This document shows, piece after piece, positions 36,260-47,278 of a stretch of DNA of 64,000 nt (position 1 is the stretch's first letter; the number at the start of each line of letters is the position of its first letter). The stretch lies in the NCBI GenBank assembly GCA_033558025.1, contig JAUCEF010000017.1, positions 3,348,001-3,412,000 on the forward strand, written 5' to 3'. The position numbers were made by a program, and so were the translations under genes. The notes beneath the pieces were generated by a model. The model was not told the DNA's origin. It saw nothing but the letters and a program-made list of their open reading frames with translations, and made no database searches. The DNA is from Phytophthora sp. 'mugwort'. Lineage: Eukaryota; Oomycota; Peronosporomycetes; Peronosporales; Peronosporaceae.

Positions 36260-38429
36260 ATCAGTTAGTAAATGCTCACCACAGGCAGGAAGTACATAGT
36301 GCTCGTATTGCTGTAGTAATCATTCTGCAACTTGCTGGCCGACGGTTGTTGAACGGCATAGAATTTGCCGTCAGCGACACAGAAGTACCCTCTGACTAAA
36401 CGTTCTTTACGCGTGCCGCTAGATGTTCACTCACATTATTGCTCGGGCGGCAACTGCACTCGGGTTTCGAGGAGTTCCTTAGGAGCTTTACTTAAGCAAG
36501 CTCTGCCTTGCGCAATACACGATACAGCGTCGACGGGACCACTCCAAACAACTCACAGTGTTTTTGCTCGATGGTTGCTGAGTAGAAATGTAGGATACAA
36601 GCAAGCACATTGTTCATGCTATGCATCCGTGGAGGCCACCCACATTTGTCAGGACCACTCTTTATGATCTAGTGCTGAGAAAACAGGAGCAGTAAGCCCT
36701 CAAACGCTGATACCGGCAGTGAACCGTGTAACGAACGCCCCATCGTCGCACTGTGATAGATAGTAGCAGCAAATCCGTCGGTGAAAGCAACACACTAGTT
36801 GACGTCAGATACGCACGGACACGAAATGTCGTTCGAACTTGTAGCAGCAATCTTCCTCTCGACTCGTCTTCTTCGACGTTTTTCACTCTGCGCTCTAGTA
36901 CTTGAATCGACGAGCTCAACCAACGAGCTGCGGACCATGAGGTGGAGAGCTCTGTCGTTAAACACACACAGAGTTCCACGGGGCTGCTTTGCTGCTGGAA
37001 AATCGAAGAAAATAATAAGAAACATGATTAGTGAGCGAGCAGACAACTTGATCGAGATCTCTATGCCGCTCGTATGTGCTGTTATTGGTGGCCTTGTAAC
37101 GCGCAAGCAATCCATATACGGCGCACAAGTGGCGGGGCAAAACGACACACGTTTATCCGGACGCCGCAGTCATGTGTTGTGATGGTGGGGCTCGGAGACG
37201 GTTTGGGCGGGAGGCGGGAAGTTTGGAAATGAAGGCGCCGCGTTCCCGCCCACATCTCTGAACGCGATGTGGGACGATTCCTAAAATATGTAGGATTTTG
37301 TATGTATCTTCAACATGGCTCATCCCACATTCACTTCAAGTATGGGGCTCACCGCACGTTACATCCTCCATGCAGTCAGCGTTCGCTATTGGGCGGAGTG
37401 CACTCTAGAATCTAGATCTATCTGAATGTGGGCGTATATGCGAGGAGGGCCATGACAGACAGTTTGTTTGCAATCCAATCTTATCCAACGCTGCTCACCA
37501 CTGCCTTAATCTCGTATCACTTCCGCAGCGACGAGTCCAGCACGAAAATGACTGCTGCAGGAGCATCGGATGTGACACAGACCAGCCTACATCCCGACAC
37601 AGCGCGCGGGAAACTTGGTAGGGCGAGCTGTGCTGTACACATAACGGGCCAGAGCCCGGAAGTCCTCCTTAGAGCTATATTAATCAAGCCATATCTCCCT
37701 ATTTTGTAGCAATATCTTTATTTTCCTTAGAAATATAGCATGCCCGTAGGGGCTCGCAGTTGCGGATACTCAGGCATCATCCACAAGTATATTTTTATTA
37801 TACGACGTTGCCGAATTGTATGCAGGCTCACCTCTCTTACCTTCGTTGATGGTGAGATAGAAGCCAAGGCGGTCCATCGTTGCCACCGACAGCTTATAGG
37901 AGTTGTCCGGAGAATGCAAGCCTGGACAAATTTCTTTGCCAGCGTTCTCTTAGCACTGGAATGCCACAATTGCCCTAATCTGGGCCTACTTGATATTCGC
38001 GAACGCGGTTAAGCTATGCTTCTCGTTTGTAGTTCGAAATAGCGTCATCTAAATAATTTGTATAGTCACGATGTCCCCCTATTTATATAAATCATCCTTC
38101 ATAGCATAAATACTCCGACGCTCCGACCTGCTCCGACAATTACAAAGACAAATCTTTTTAAAGGGTGTCACATTTAATGTATCACCTGTCCCTGAACCAA
38201 TGAATCCTAAAGGCTCGCTAGTGACAGAACCATAAGGCCGCTACGGCTCACCCGCGAAGCCTCCGCTAATCAAAGGGAAAGCTAGGTTCTGGGTTTGCAT
38301 CCGCGTGCTCCGCATACGGTAGCAACCACAGGCATTCTCGCTTCGCTCGCCCGTGACATCCCTCCCAATGCTCCGATCAATAAGCAAACGAGGCAACGAC
38401 GCTATCTTGGGAAATGTATGCAAACCGAT
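36260..38429. other. Intergenic, no gene recognised
   Basis: Frames up to 127 codons (36799-37182, plus) show no domain. Around 37200-37340 there is a GC-rich stretch (GGGCGGGAGGCGGGAA) followed by a repeated GTGGGA/TCCCAC motif. Confidence 0.4.
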
Positions 38430-38885
38430 TTGTCCAGGGTAGGGCTATCGTGCTATACACCTTTTCCAGCCGTAGTTCGGCAAGTACTGCTGAAATCCGT
38501 CATGACCAAATGAAAATCCATGAAGAGCAACTTCAAATCCAGCACTCATTGTAAGACGTGATACTGAAGAGAATATCAGCATACATGAAATCTAAGAGAT
38601 TGGCGCGCGTTCTATCAGCATACCTTGCGCTTTCACGTGAAGGAGATTAACCTGCAAGACATGCCGGTAGGAAGTTGAAGTTTGCACCGTGCACCATGCT
38701 GCCACGTTTTTTGCTCGTCAAGTTTTGGCAGCTATTGCGTTTAACAGATAACATGAATTTGACGTTGCTCTTCGCGAATTCGGATTTCTTCATGATGATT
38801 TTTTTTCGTACCGGCACTTGCCGAACTTCGACTGGAAAGGGTGCACATGTATTCGGTCGGAGCGTGACTAGACAATTGTATGTGA
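38430..38885. repeat. MITE-like imperfect inverted repeat
   Basis: The left arm around 38455-38545 (CACCTTTTCCAGCCGTAGTT, GGCAAGTACTG, GAAGAGCAACTTCAAATCCA) is mirrored on the other strand at about 38745-38855 (CCTTTCCAGTCGAAGTT, GGCAAGTGCC, GAAGAGCAACGTCAAATTCA). The arms are about 100 bp and diverged, with a spacer of about 200 bp. No protein is recognised inside. Tips and target duplication are not resolved. Confidence 0.55.
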
Positions 38886-39225
38886 CCCACTTAAGTACGG
38901 TCGGATATATGACAATATTCATCCATAACACCCTGCAGTTCTACTGTATCTATCAGAAAAATCACTGTATTCATTAAAAAAAAAAATTACTACCTGTGTA
39001 ATCTTACTGTTATTTACCGAAATAAGCTTACCATGCCGGTTAGAAAGGTGTGCGCCACTTACTGATCCAGCGAACCGGTTCAGCTCAGACCGTCCGGATA
39101 ATCAATCTATTCTCTGCTTGACCGTTCTATTGCTCCGGATAAGTACGGTGGTCTCCCTTTGGAGCCGCTCGTTCATCCTGGCCTCACGCAGCTTCTGCTT
39201 CCTCCTTTCCTGTCGAGCAGCGATT

Positions 39226-40009
39226 ATGATGCGCAAGGTGACCTTCGAGCTGGGCCGCTGCGTCCGCGAGACTGGCCAGGCGCTTGACCGCCTCGGCTTG
39301 CGCGTGCTTAACGACAATTCCTTCAAGGAGAAATGTAAGGCCGTAGATTTTTGTCCAATGCAATGCACTCTTCACTAATAAGATATATCACGACGTACCT
39401 GCGGCAGTCTCTCGCCATCGCCAGGTGATGGCCCTGTACGACAAGCGGCCGATGATCGCGCACGACGTTTGGGTGGCACCCAACGCGACGATCGTGGGGG
39501 ACGTGGAGATTTGTAATGACGCTTCGGTCTTCTACAACGTAGTCATCCGCGGCGATCTCAACCAGGTGCGCATCGGCAACCGGACCAACGTGCAGGACCG
39601 CACGGTCATCCACACGGCCAGCTCCACTAGCCCCGGTTTAGCCCCTGGCGCCAACATCGGCAACGACGTGACCATTGGCCATGGCTGCACGCTCTACTCG
39701 TGCACCATCGAGAACAACGCGCTCATCGGTATGGGCGCTATCATCTTGGATGGTGCCCTTGTCGAGTCCAACACCATTATTGCAGCTGGCAGTGTCGTGC
39801 CGCCTGGACGCCGTATCCCGGCCGGGCAGCTCTGGGCTGGCAACCCGGCTAAGTACATGCGCGACCTCTCGGACGATGAGGTGGCCGACATTACCAAGCA
39901 GGCCAGCGAGTACAAGAACATCGCCAGCACCCACAGCGACGAGTTCCTTCCCTACGGCACCGCCTATCTGGACGCTGAGAAGATCAAGGCCGCTGGTGGC
40001 CACCTGTAG
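39226..40009 (+). CDS. Gamma-carbonic anhydrase-like protein, 236 aa, one intron
   Basis: Exons 39226-39334 and 39408-40009 (GTAAGG...GCAG, 73 bp intron). A left-handed beta-helix (hexapeptide repeat) protein: KRPMIAHDVWVAPNATIVGDV, VVIRGDLNQVRIGNRTNVQDRTVIH, GNDVTIGHG, MGAIILDGA and a C-terminal helix. In plants and protists such proteins form the matrix-side domain of mitochondrial complex I. Zn ligands: His in TVIH and in IGHG are present, but the third (LHGC in plant gamma-CAs) is Tyr (LYSC), so carbonic anhydrase activity is doubtful. The first exon gives the N-terminal helix (GQALDRLGLRVL). Two ATGs stand in tandem at the start; the first was chosen. Convergent with the next gene. Confidence 0.92.
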
Positions 40010-40264
40010 AGTGTGTCGGTCGTCTCGTGCCGCGTACGTTCATACCCTTCTTCCTAGTGAGAGGGACAGCTCGCGTCGCGCCTCTGTATGCATGGAATAT
40101 AACGATCATGCACGTCGGCTGTCTCATTGCTTGTTATGCGAAGCAGGAACCAACTTCTTTTACAACAAAATACAACCCACAAACAGAGTAGTATTGGGGC
40201 TGCAGGGAGTGCGTTCGAAGATGCTGCAACTTGCTTGATTATACTATGTAGTAGTAGTTGGCGC

Positions 40265-41550
40265 TTACTCGTCATCCGTGTGTATTCTCCTACGTTTGTG
40301 CTTCTTCTGGCTGCGCTTCTTGAAGCTAACGTCCCCATTCGTAGTAATGTTAATCTCCTCTTTCCGATGAGGTGCAGCAGTGGTTGAGGAAGAGCTATCA
40401 GTAGCCGCGCGTGATGCCTCGTCGAGGTTCACGCCCTTATAGCTGCCTCCCCACGGATTAAACGCGCCAAGAGCATTATCTCCTTGCGACGAGAAATCTT
40501 CAAGCGCATCAAGCCGCTTTTGCTCCTCTGCAATACGCTCCGCCTCAGCTTCTGCCTCCGCCACACGCATCGCTACAGCTTCCGGACTTTCATCAATTTG
40601 CCGAACTTCCACTGTACTCCACTCGCCCATGCCTGTGGTCTCGTCGATCACCACAGGTGGCTGGGTCTCTCCTTCTTCTACGTACACGCCGTTGCGCCAC
40701 TGCTCTAACATTTTCTCTGCAGCTTCCAGCGTTACATTCGCTGGCAGCGGAATCCGCAAGCGATCCGCCAGCACCGCACGCTCTATCGTGGGCTTGGGTT
40801 TCTCTCCACTCTCTGCAGTTCCTTCCGACGATGGCAACATGTACATGACCGTGAAGCGTCTGAAGCTCAGCTCGGTATTAGGGACCGTATGCACTGTGGC
40901 CTGTTCCACCAGTGCGTCAATCCACTGCTCGGCCTCCTCGACCCAAATCTGGCACGCGCTACCCGTCCCCAGCTGCTTCTCGTGCTTCTTCCCTTCCAAG
41001 TAGACAACGCCTCGCACAGCGTAAACTCCTTTGTCGTCCTCCTCTTCCTGCTCAACAAGAGGACGATACTGACCTCCACTGGATGAATTCCTCGATGGAC
41101 GCGACGGAGAAGCAGCACCGGAACTTACACTACTCTGTCCCGGCCTAGGAGGAGGCGGTGGTGGTCCTGCCCTGGTCTGTCCTGGTCTCCTGGGTGGTGG
41201 GAGCGGCCTATTGCTCTCTCCTGGCGGACGTCTGCTGGCCATATCCTGCTCATATTTGACTTGAGCGGCCTCCTCGATCTCCTTCAACTGGTCCCGAAGC
41301 TCCTTCTGCGATTTAGTAGCGTCCGACTTGGCCTGACGCTTGAGTTTGAGCGTCTCCTCGACCCTCTCCTTGTGTTTGCGGCCCTGCTCGTGATGTTTGA
41401 TGCTCTGAATTTAAATAACGCACCAACTGTTAGCGGGGGATCGCGAGGTCTCTGTGATGAGTCTCAGCGCCGCACCAGCTTATCGCCTTGCATCCACGCA
41501 TTGCAGTACTTGCAGTAGTGTCGCTCCTTGGACACCCAGTAGTCCACCAT
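40265..41550 (-). CDS. WBP4/FBP21 (ZOP1)-like U1-C zinc finger splicing factor, 404 aa, one intron
   Basis: Exons 41476-41550 and 40265-41404 (intron of 71 bp, GTGCGG...TTCAG). Exon 1 starts MVDYWVSKERHYCKYCNAWM; across the junction DKL-SIKHHEQGRKHKE completes the U1-C/matrin C2H2 finger (C-x2-C...H-x5-H). A coiled-coil region, a proline-rich stretch (PPPPPP around residue 110), a middle domain and a basic C-terminus with GDVSFKKR follow, like the FKKR end of human WBP4 and plant ZOP1. No WW domain is seen, unlike the animal protein. Role: pre-mRNA splicing in activated spliceosomes, by family. It starts 219 bp from the divergent ribosomal protein gene. Confidence 0.88.
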
Positions 41551-41769
41551 GGCTCCAGCACTTCTGGCAGATAAATACTTGGACGCAATTTAAAGCCCCT
41601 TTTAGTCCCTAAATTGTGAACGACTAGATTTAGTCGTACTCAATTTAATTTGAATCGTGGTAAATGAATTGCAGCCACGTGAACCAACCATTGGTTGGCC
41701 ATCGCCGGCTCACTATCACGTCGAAGCTCCTCGCTCTTCAGTCGTAATTCTCTACAGGAAGCAGCAACA
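41551..41769. promoter_or_regulatory. Short bidirectional promoter region
   Basis: Only 219 bp separate the start codons of the divergent WBP4-like and RPL23 genes, so both promoters must lie here. It contains ACCAACCATTGGTTGGCC (an extended CCAAT/ATTGG palindrome, 41686-41701) and a GGCTCACTATCAC Inr-like sequence. Confidence 0.6.
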
Positions 41770-42289
41770 ATGGCAACTAAGCGTGGTACGTTCCTTGCCT
41801 CCAACACCGTCCAATACAGGACTACACACACACACATTACAGGCAAGTCTCTTACTCTATGATTTTTGATTCCTGACAGGACGTGGCGGTGCCTCTGGCA
41901 ACAAATTCCGTATGACCCTGGGTCTCCCCGTGGGCGCCGTGATGAACTGTGCCGACAACTCGGGCGCCAAGAACCTGTACATCATTGCGGTGTGCGGTAT
42001 CAAGGGTCGTCTGAACCGTCTGCCCGCTGCCGGTGTGGGCGACATGGTGCTGGCCACCGTCAAGAAGGGTAAGCCGGACCTCCGTAAGAAGGTGATGCCT
42101 GCTGTGGTCATCCGCCAGCGCAAGGCTTGGCGCCGCAAAGACGGCGTGTTCCTCTACTTTGAGGACAACGCCGGTGTCATTGTCAACCCCAAGGGCGAGA
42201 TGAAGGGCTCAGCCATCACGGGCCCCGTGGGCAAGGAGTGCGCCGACCTGTGGCCGCGTATTGCCTCGAATGCCGGCTCCATTGTCTAA
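41770..42289 (+). CDS. RPL23: 60S ribosomal protein uL14 (RPL23), 141 aa, one intron
   Basis: Exons 41770-41785 and 41880-42289; the intron (94 bp, GTACGT...CTGACAG) follows the sixth codon, a very short first exon as often seen in ribosomal protein genes. Protein [20 protein letters not shown], with [36 protein letters not shown] and the C-terminal [26 protein letters not shown] ending typical of eukaryotic L23. It is a core large-subunit protein at the subunit interface. The intron contains a CA microsatellite and an earlier ACAG that is not the best acceptor because only the later one keeps frame. Confidence 0.98.
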
Positions 42290-42532
42290 GCTCGCGGATT
42301 GAAATGATGGAGAGTGTCGTCGCTAAAGGGGAAGGAACGGAAATCTCTTTCTTCTCAGCTTTATTAGGGGTAATATAGCACCGACTGGAGCTTTGGTGAA
42401 AGGCGCGTACCCGACCTGGCAGACGCTTCCAACGTTTTTTATTCTACGACGGAGAACCGACAGGACAAATGACAATTGGAATTGTTGTTGCCATTGTATT
42501 TAGCCTATGTGTTGACACTGTTTCGTGCGAGG

Positions 42533-44782
42533 TTATGCCTTTTTCTTTTTACCTTTCTTGGCAGCTTTGAGTGCAGCTTCCTCGATGGCCTTACGACGCT
42601 CCTCTTCAGCTTTGGTCTCATCGCGAACTTCTTTCTTCAGCTGCTTGAGCAGGTTGGTGGCTTCCTCCAGTAGAGTAAAAGACACACCCTCAACTGCGTT
42701 GCTGACGTCCACTGCAGTTGAGACTAGCAGTGTGCGATATTCCAGAGCTTGTAGCAAAGTGTCGAGCGCAGTGCCGTCCATGAAGACATACCGTCCGCTG
42801 TCTGGAGCTGATGGACGTAGATTCTCCATAGGAGGTGACTTGAATGGCACTAAACAAGCTTCCAGTCGAAGTTCGGCGTTCAACCGATCACGTAAAACAC
42901 CGGCAGCAGTAAGCAATTTGTTGCTGGTTCCGCGTAGTTTGGCTTCGGCCAGACTTGCTTCGAGACGGGCGATGTCTTTGCTGTAGCGACGTGAACCTCG
43001 CGCGATTCTTTCACAGAGTGCATGACATCCAAAGAGTGTGCACTCTGCCTCAGCACTTTGAATGACTCGCAGTGACACCGCCAGCATGACCGGGTGAACT
43101 TGTTCACGGGTTGCGTGTTGCAATGCCCGTTTGAGCGGTTCCAGAAGTGAGCGAATCCCGATTGGACGCTCAGCAAGCAGAGCTTTCACTTCTTCTTGCA
43201 GAGCCACATGCGCTACGAGTTGACGGTACGTTTGCCTCGCAAGACGCAGCAGCTCAGCATCTGCAGCTTTGAGCTGAGCAGCTTCTAACGCTGTGTAAAG
43301 CGCTTCGGCATCCGTCTGGGTGAGCGTGAGTGCACTCAGGAGGACTTCAGTGCTCGGTAACGATAGGCGCTTGGTCATCGGCGCTGATCTCGACGATCTA
43401 CCAAAGCCATCATCACTAATGAGAGGTGTTGAAGGCGCGCTGGATCGAGGAGGTTCAAATCCATTTTGCAGCGTCAGGACTGAGTTTCCACCGTGTACCT
43501 GAGACTCGGACATTGCTCCTTCACTCGGTGCCCTCGATGACGAGGTTCCAAGCACATTTGCGGCCGTTGATCTCATCGAAAGACTTTGGCTGCCTGATTC
43601 GCTTTCATCACGCCAACCTGGTTCAAGGCCTGCAAGACCTTCGCCCTCTTCGTTTAATGCATTGGTAGATACTGTGGGTGAGCAGTTAAAACTACCGACG
43701 TTCGGGTCGAGCACTGCGAGAGTGCGACGAATAAGCTCGAGTTTGCTTTCAAGCACGTTGCGCAAGTCCTGCTCCGCTTTCCCCATTTCCGTGGCGCATT
43801 CTTGGCAGTAGCGCATACTGCACGCTTGAGCAAGGATGGTCGAGATATCCAGCTCTATATTATTGTTTCCATTCGCTACAAGTACTGAAGGAAGTGACAG
43901 TGTTGACGACATGAACATTGCAGAGCAAGGCTTTGTGTCACAGAAGACATTGTGGCAATGCTGGCACAAACTGGGACGACGGAGACGACTGAAAGTCTCT
44001 TTACACCACTCGCAAGTCGTTTGAGATTCGAATCGCAGCAGTAAACGACGACATCCGGGCTCTGTAGCCAAGTCTAGCGGCCGATTTCCGTACTTGTTTC
44101 TCGGCTCCACAGCAGCCGAGCGAGCAAGTAGCTGCTCAACCACCTCTCGATGACCTCCAGAGCACGCCAAGTGCAGACATCGATTACCAGTCGGATCTGT
44201 AGCTTCAGGGTTGTAACCTGCAGCTAACAAAATGGCTACAGTGTCGACATGGCCCTTGTAACATGCCCAGTGTAGTGGGGTATTGCAATCCGTCTCCTTT
44301 GTCAAGTTGGCATGTTCATTCATCAACTGGTTCTTTCGACTCGGCGCAGAGGTCTCGTACATGCCATCCGCACCGATATCGAGCAGGTACAGGAGCACGT
44401 CATTAAAGCCACAATAGGCAGCTACAGCCACAGGCGTCCAGCCAGTTTTCGTGATAAACCCGGCGGGGGCACCTCCACGAACCCGCTGCACGACGGTGTT
44501 CAAGATGCCTTCGCGACAGAGCTCGATGAGCTGCAATCCAGCTTCAACGTCAAGAGCAGTCGCGAGTTGCTCCGTTAGAGGCTCGGGACGGATAACAATC
44601 TTCTCGTTTTTGTCATCGTCGTTATCTCCCAAGTTGTCGTCGTCTTCGTCGTCAGCGGCGTTGTGTTGTCCAGCGTGGTCACCTACCGGGACAAGAGATG
44701 CTGAGTCGGCAGCCTTGTCGGAGCTGCTATGGTCTTCTCTTGGGCTCGTGCTGGAACTAGAGACGTCACCCGACGCCGTCAT
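42533..44782 (-). CDS. Ankyrin-repeat protein with FYVE-like zinc finger, 749 aa
   Basis: One open frame. Residues 1-65 are acidic and serine-rich. Ankyrin repeats run from about 80 to 250 (GWTPVAVAAYCGFNDVLLYLL; NTPLHWACYKGHVDTVAILL; NRCLHLACSGGHREVVEQLL; KYGNRPLDLA). They are followed directly by a cysteine cluster (CEWC at 257, CQHC at 273, C at 281 and 286, CQEC near 326) spaced like a FYVE/RING-type treble-clef finger with an insertion. The rest is mostly helical, with a serine-rich middle and a Lys-rich end (KKGKKKKA). A FYVE-like finger would suggest binding to phosphoinositide membranes, but the basic RxxHHCRxCG motif is not visible, so a plain zinc finger is as likely. Family name unknown. 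Confidence 0.85.
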   Translation of the reverse strand: MTASGDVSSSSTSPREDHSSSDKAADSASLVPVGDHAGQHNAADDEDDDNLGDNDDDKNEKIVIRPEPLTEQLATALDVEAGLQLIELCREGILNTVVQRVRGGAPAGFITKTGWTPVAVAAYCGFNDVLLYLLDIGADGMYETSAPSRKNQLMNEHANLTKETDCNTPLHWACYKGHVDTVAILLAAGYNPEATDPTGNRCLHLACSGGHREVVEQLLARSAAVEPRNKYGNRPLDLATEPGCRRLLLRFESQTTCEWCKETFSRLRRPSLCQHCHNVFCDTKPCSAMFMSSTLSLPSVLVANGNNNIELDISTILAQACSMRYCQECATEMGKAEQDLRNVLESKLELIRRTLAVLDPNVGSFNCSPTVSTNALNEEGEGLAGLEPGWRDESESGSQSLSMRSTAANVLGTSSSRAPSEGAMSESQVHGGNSVLTLQNGFEPPRSSAPSTPLISDDGFGRSSRSAPMTKRLSLPSTEVLLSALTLTQTDAEALYTALEAAQLKAADAELLRLARQTYRQLVAHVALQEEVKALLAERPIGIRSLLEPLKRALQHATREQVHPVMLAVSLRVIQSAEAECTLFGCHALCERIARGSRRYSKDIARLEASLAEAKLRGTSNKLLTAAGVLRDRLNAELRLEACLVPFKSPPMENLRPSAPDSGRYVFMDGTALDTLLQALEYRTLLVSTAVDVSNAVEGVSFTLLEEATNLLKQLKKEVRDETKAEEERRKAIEEAALKAAKKGKKKKA

Positions 44783-44975
44783 GATGGAAGCAGAAGACAG
44801 TAATGAATACGTCGCTTCGACAGATAACGGTTATAACAGCGACAATATTCTTCCAGCAGCAACAGTAACATGCGAACAAGTTGCGTGTGAATAACACGAA
44901 TTACGTCACTGTGGGAACTACACGACACTCCTACATACAAAGTGGAGATACGAAGACATTGGGTCGCCCGCCGGC

Positions 44976-46816
44976 TTAAACTTCAATATCGAGCGGGCAC
45001 GAGGACGCACAGCTCCACATTTCCTGCGCGTAATAGCCACAGTCCAGGGGCGGGATCTCTTGCTTTACGCCATCGATCAAGGGTTCCCCTTCGGTCAGGG
45101 ATAGGATCTCATCGACCTGATCGATCGACGACAGGTCTGATGCACCGTGCATTGGGCTGGGGACGGACGAAGATCCCGTCGTAGACGCAAACGGAGAGCA
45201 ATACGTGATGCACGCTCCCGATTCCGGGACATGTGTCGATCGCTTGTACACTCGGGCGACTTCACCCAGTGGTGCGCTCAGCACCAGATCGGATGATTCC
45301 ATTCCGGTGGTTACTTGCACTGCACCATCACCGCAAACATCGTGTAGCGGGTCGTACAGAAGCTCGTCCAGGCCAAACGGAGGCTGCGCTGGCGACGTGG
45401 GGTCTGCCGACGAGAGATGATTGCTCCGTGAGCCGTAGAAATCATCGTCGCTCGAGTACCAGACTTCCATAGAGTGCTGGATGGAATGATTCAACGTTGC
45501 GACGCTAGCGCACGCGTCTGGCAAACGTGGCGGACCCAAGCTGTCGTTACTGCAGCTTCCCATTCCCATCGGATCTAAGATATTGTTGATAACGGCTCGA
45601 GCCCGCAGCATACCGTCCTGGTACGACTGGGCGTACGAGAACAGATCGAAATTGTCGACGCTCGACACAGCGTCTGGAGAGAAGGATCCGCGGTCTGCAT
45701 CGGTGACGATTGGCGAAGCGAGACAATCCAGTTCACTCTCAACTGATGGAGTTACCACAGGTTCACCAACTGGAGTAGCAGCAGGAGTGGCAAGACCTGT
45801 GACCATAGCCGCATCATCAGCAGCGAAAGCAGGAACCGCGATCGCAGCCACGCCATCGTCAGCGGTAGCGGGAAACCCAAACATTCCCGTTTCCTCGTCA
45901 GCACAAGCAGCTAGATCAACACTCGGCGACAAGATGCTTTGCGTTAGCTTCTTTGAGGAACGACTTGATTTTGCCATGCGTGATTTATTCTTTGGTTTGC
46001 ACCGTTTTGATGCCGTCTGGTCTCCGCCATCTCCTAGAGCACGCTTCGCTAGCGCTTTCAGTGAAGAGTGCCAGTGATTCTTCACAGCATTATCAGTTCT
46101 GCCAGGCAATTGAGAGGTGATCTTGGCCCAGCAATTACCAAGTTGAGCCTGCATAGTCAGGATAATAGCATTTTCCTCATCCGTCCACGGTGTTTTCTTA
46201 ATGGCAGGGTTCAACTGGTTATGCCACCTATTACGTACACGACAACCACACAGTTAAAATCAGTAAACTAGACCATGATACGTTGCAACATGCGACACTC
46301 ACCGTTCACGACATTGCTTGCCATTTCGACCTTGTAGGTACGACGCAATTACGGCCCACTTGCTTGCCCCGTACTTCTTCACTAGCTGGAGCATGTGCGC
46401 GTCTTCTTCCTCTGTCCATGGGCGCTTCACTACAGCATCAAGGCTCTGAAGCTCATTCCACCGCTTGTTGCACTCCTCAGGAGACCGACGCTCGATACGC
46501 TCAGAAATAGCTTTCCATTTCTTGCCCCCATATTCGCATACACCATCTCGAAGCAAGGAATCCTTCAAGCCACACGAGAGAGGTACAATTAGATTGCCTT
46601 TCGTCTCAAGAACAACGATCATGAATCCCAAATTACCTCTTCAGGACCCCATTTCAGTCCTTCAGCGCGGTGCCGAAAAGTTGTGGCAGTTGTTGCTTTC
46701 GCCCTGCAGCACAAACGGACTCAGTCAACTCAAGTTTTGAATTATTAGCTCAGTGGCATCACTCACTTTCTAGAGCTTTTCTTGCGCTGGTACGGGGAAT
46801 AGCGCAGCTCCATCAT
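44976..46816 (-). CDS. Three-repeat (R1R2R3) MYB transcription factor, 542 aa, three introns
   Basis: Exons on the minus strand: 46767-46816, 46637-46703, 46303-46562, 44976-46227; donors GTGAGT, GTAATT, GTGAGT, each joining in frame. Exon 1 starts MMELRYSPYQRKK. R1 spans exons 2-3 (LKWGPEE-DSLLRDGV...KKWKAISERI...CNKRWNEL), R2 is VKRPWTEEEDAHMLQLVKKYG...GKQCRERW, R3 is KKTPWTDEENAIILTMQAQLG...NAVKNHWHSSL. All tryptophans expected in R2 and R3 are present or conservatively placed. The large last exon is acidic, with no further domain, and may hold an activation region. Animal and plant relatives of this class regulate cell-cycle genes; here the role is not known. An E2F-like TTTTCCCGCC overlaps the start region. 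Confidence 0.88.
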
Positions 46817-46825
46817 TTTCCCGCC
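46816..46825. promoter_or_regulatory. E2F-like site at the MYB gene start
   Basis: TTTTCCCGCC, matching the E2F/DP consensus TTTSSCGC, ends at the MYB ATG. A second copy lies upstream of the RAD7-like gene. Confidence 0.4.
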
Positions 46826-47278
46826 AGTTAGTGCTTCAGCTCGCGAGCGCAAATTGACTTGTGCAGGTTAAAAATCACGGGAAAATCCCTGAAGAGCTTG
46901 AGGTGGGGGGGCTTGGTGACCCCATGGCAAGTTGTGAATCTGAGACCATGCAGTCTTAACATGCCGCAAAATAGAAAAGCCCACCGGCATCGGTGGAGAA
47001 GCTGCTGCTGACAACCACCTCGTCAAACACACAAAGTAGCACGACCGTCAACCTGTCCCAATGCTGTTGTGCTCGGTCGCTTGAGCTTCAATAGCAAGAG
47101 CGAAATCTGGGAAAATGCTTAGTCGTCGCATCATTCGCTGCGTTTACCAGCCACCATTTCTGTTTCAGATGTTCTTGTAGTCCTCAAACCATGGCAAATA
47201 TATTGCCATGTCGTATCCCATTTTGACGACAACGAACGATATTATGTGAAAGCAATTTTCTTTAGCTGTATGTCTAGT
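46826..47278. other. Intergenic between MYB and RAD7-like genes
   Basis: No gene recognised. It holds the MYB upstream region and the RAD7-like 3' flank. Confidence 0.5.

Noticed and set aside
45583..46077. 164-codon plus frame
   Set aside because: Antisense of the MYB gene's last exon.
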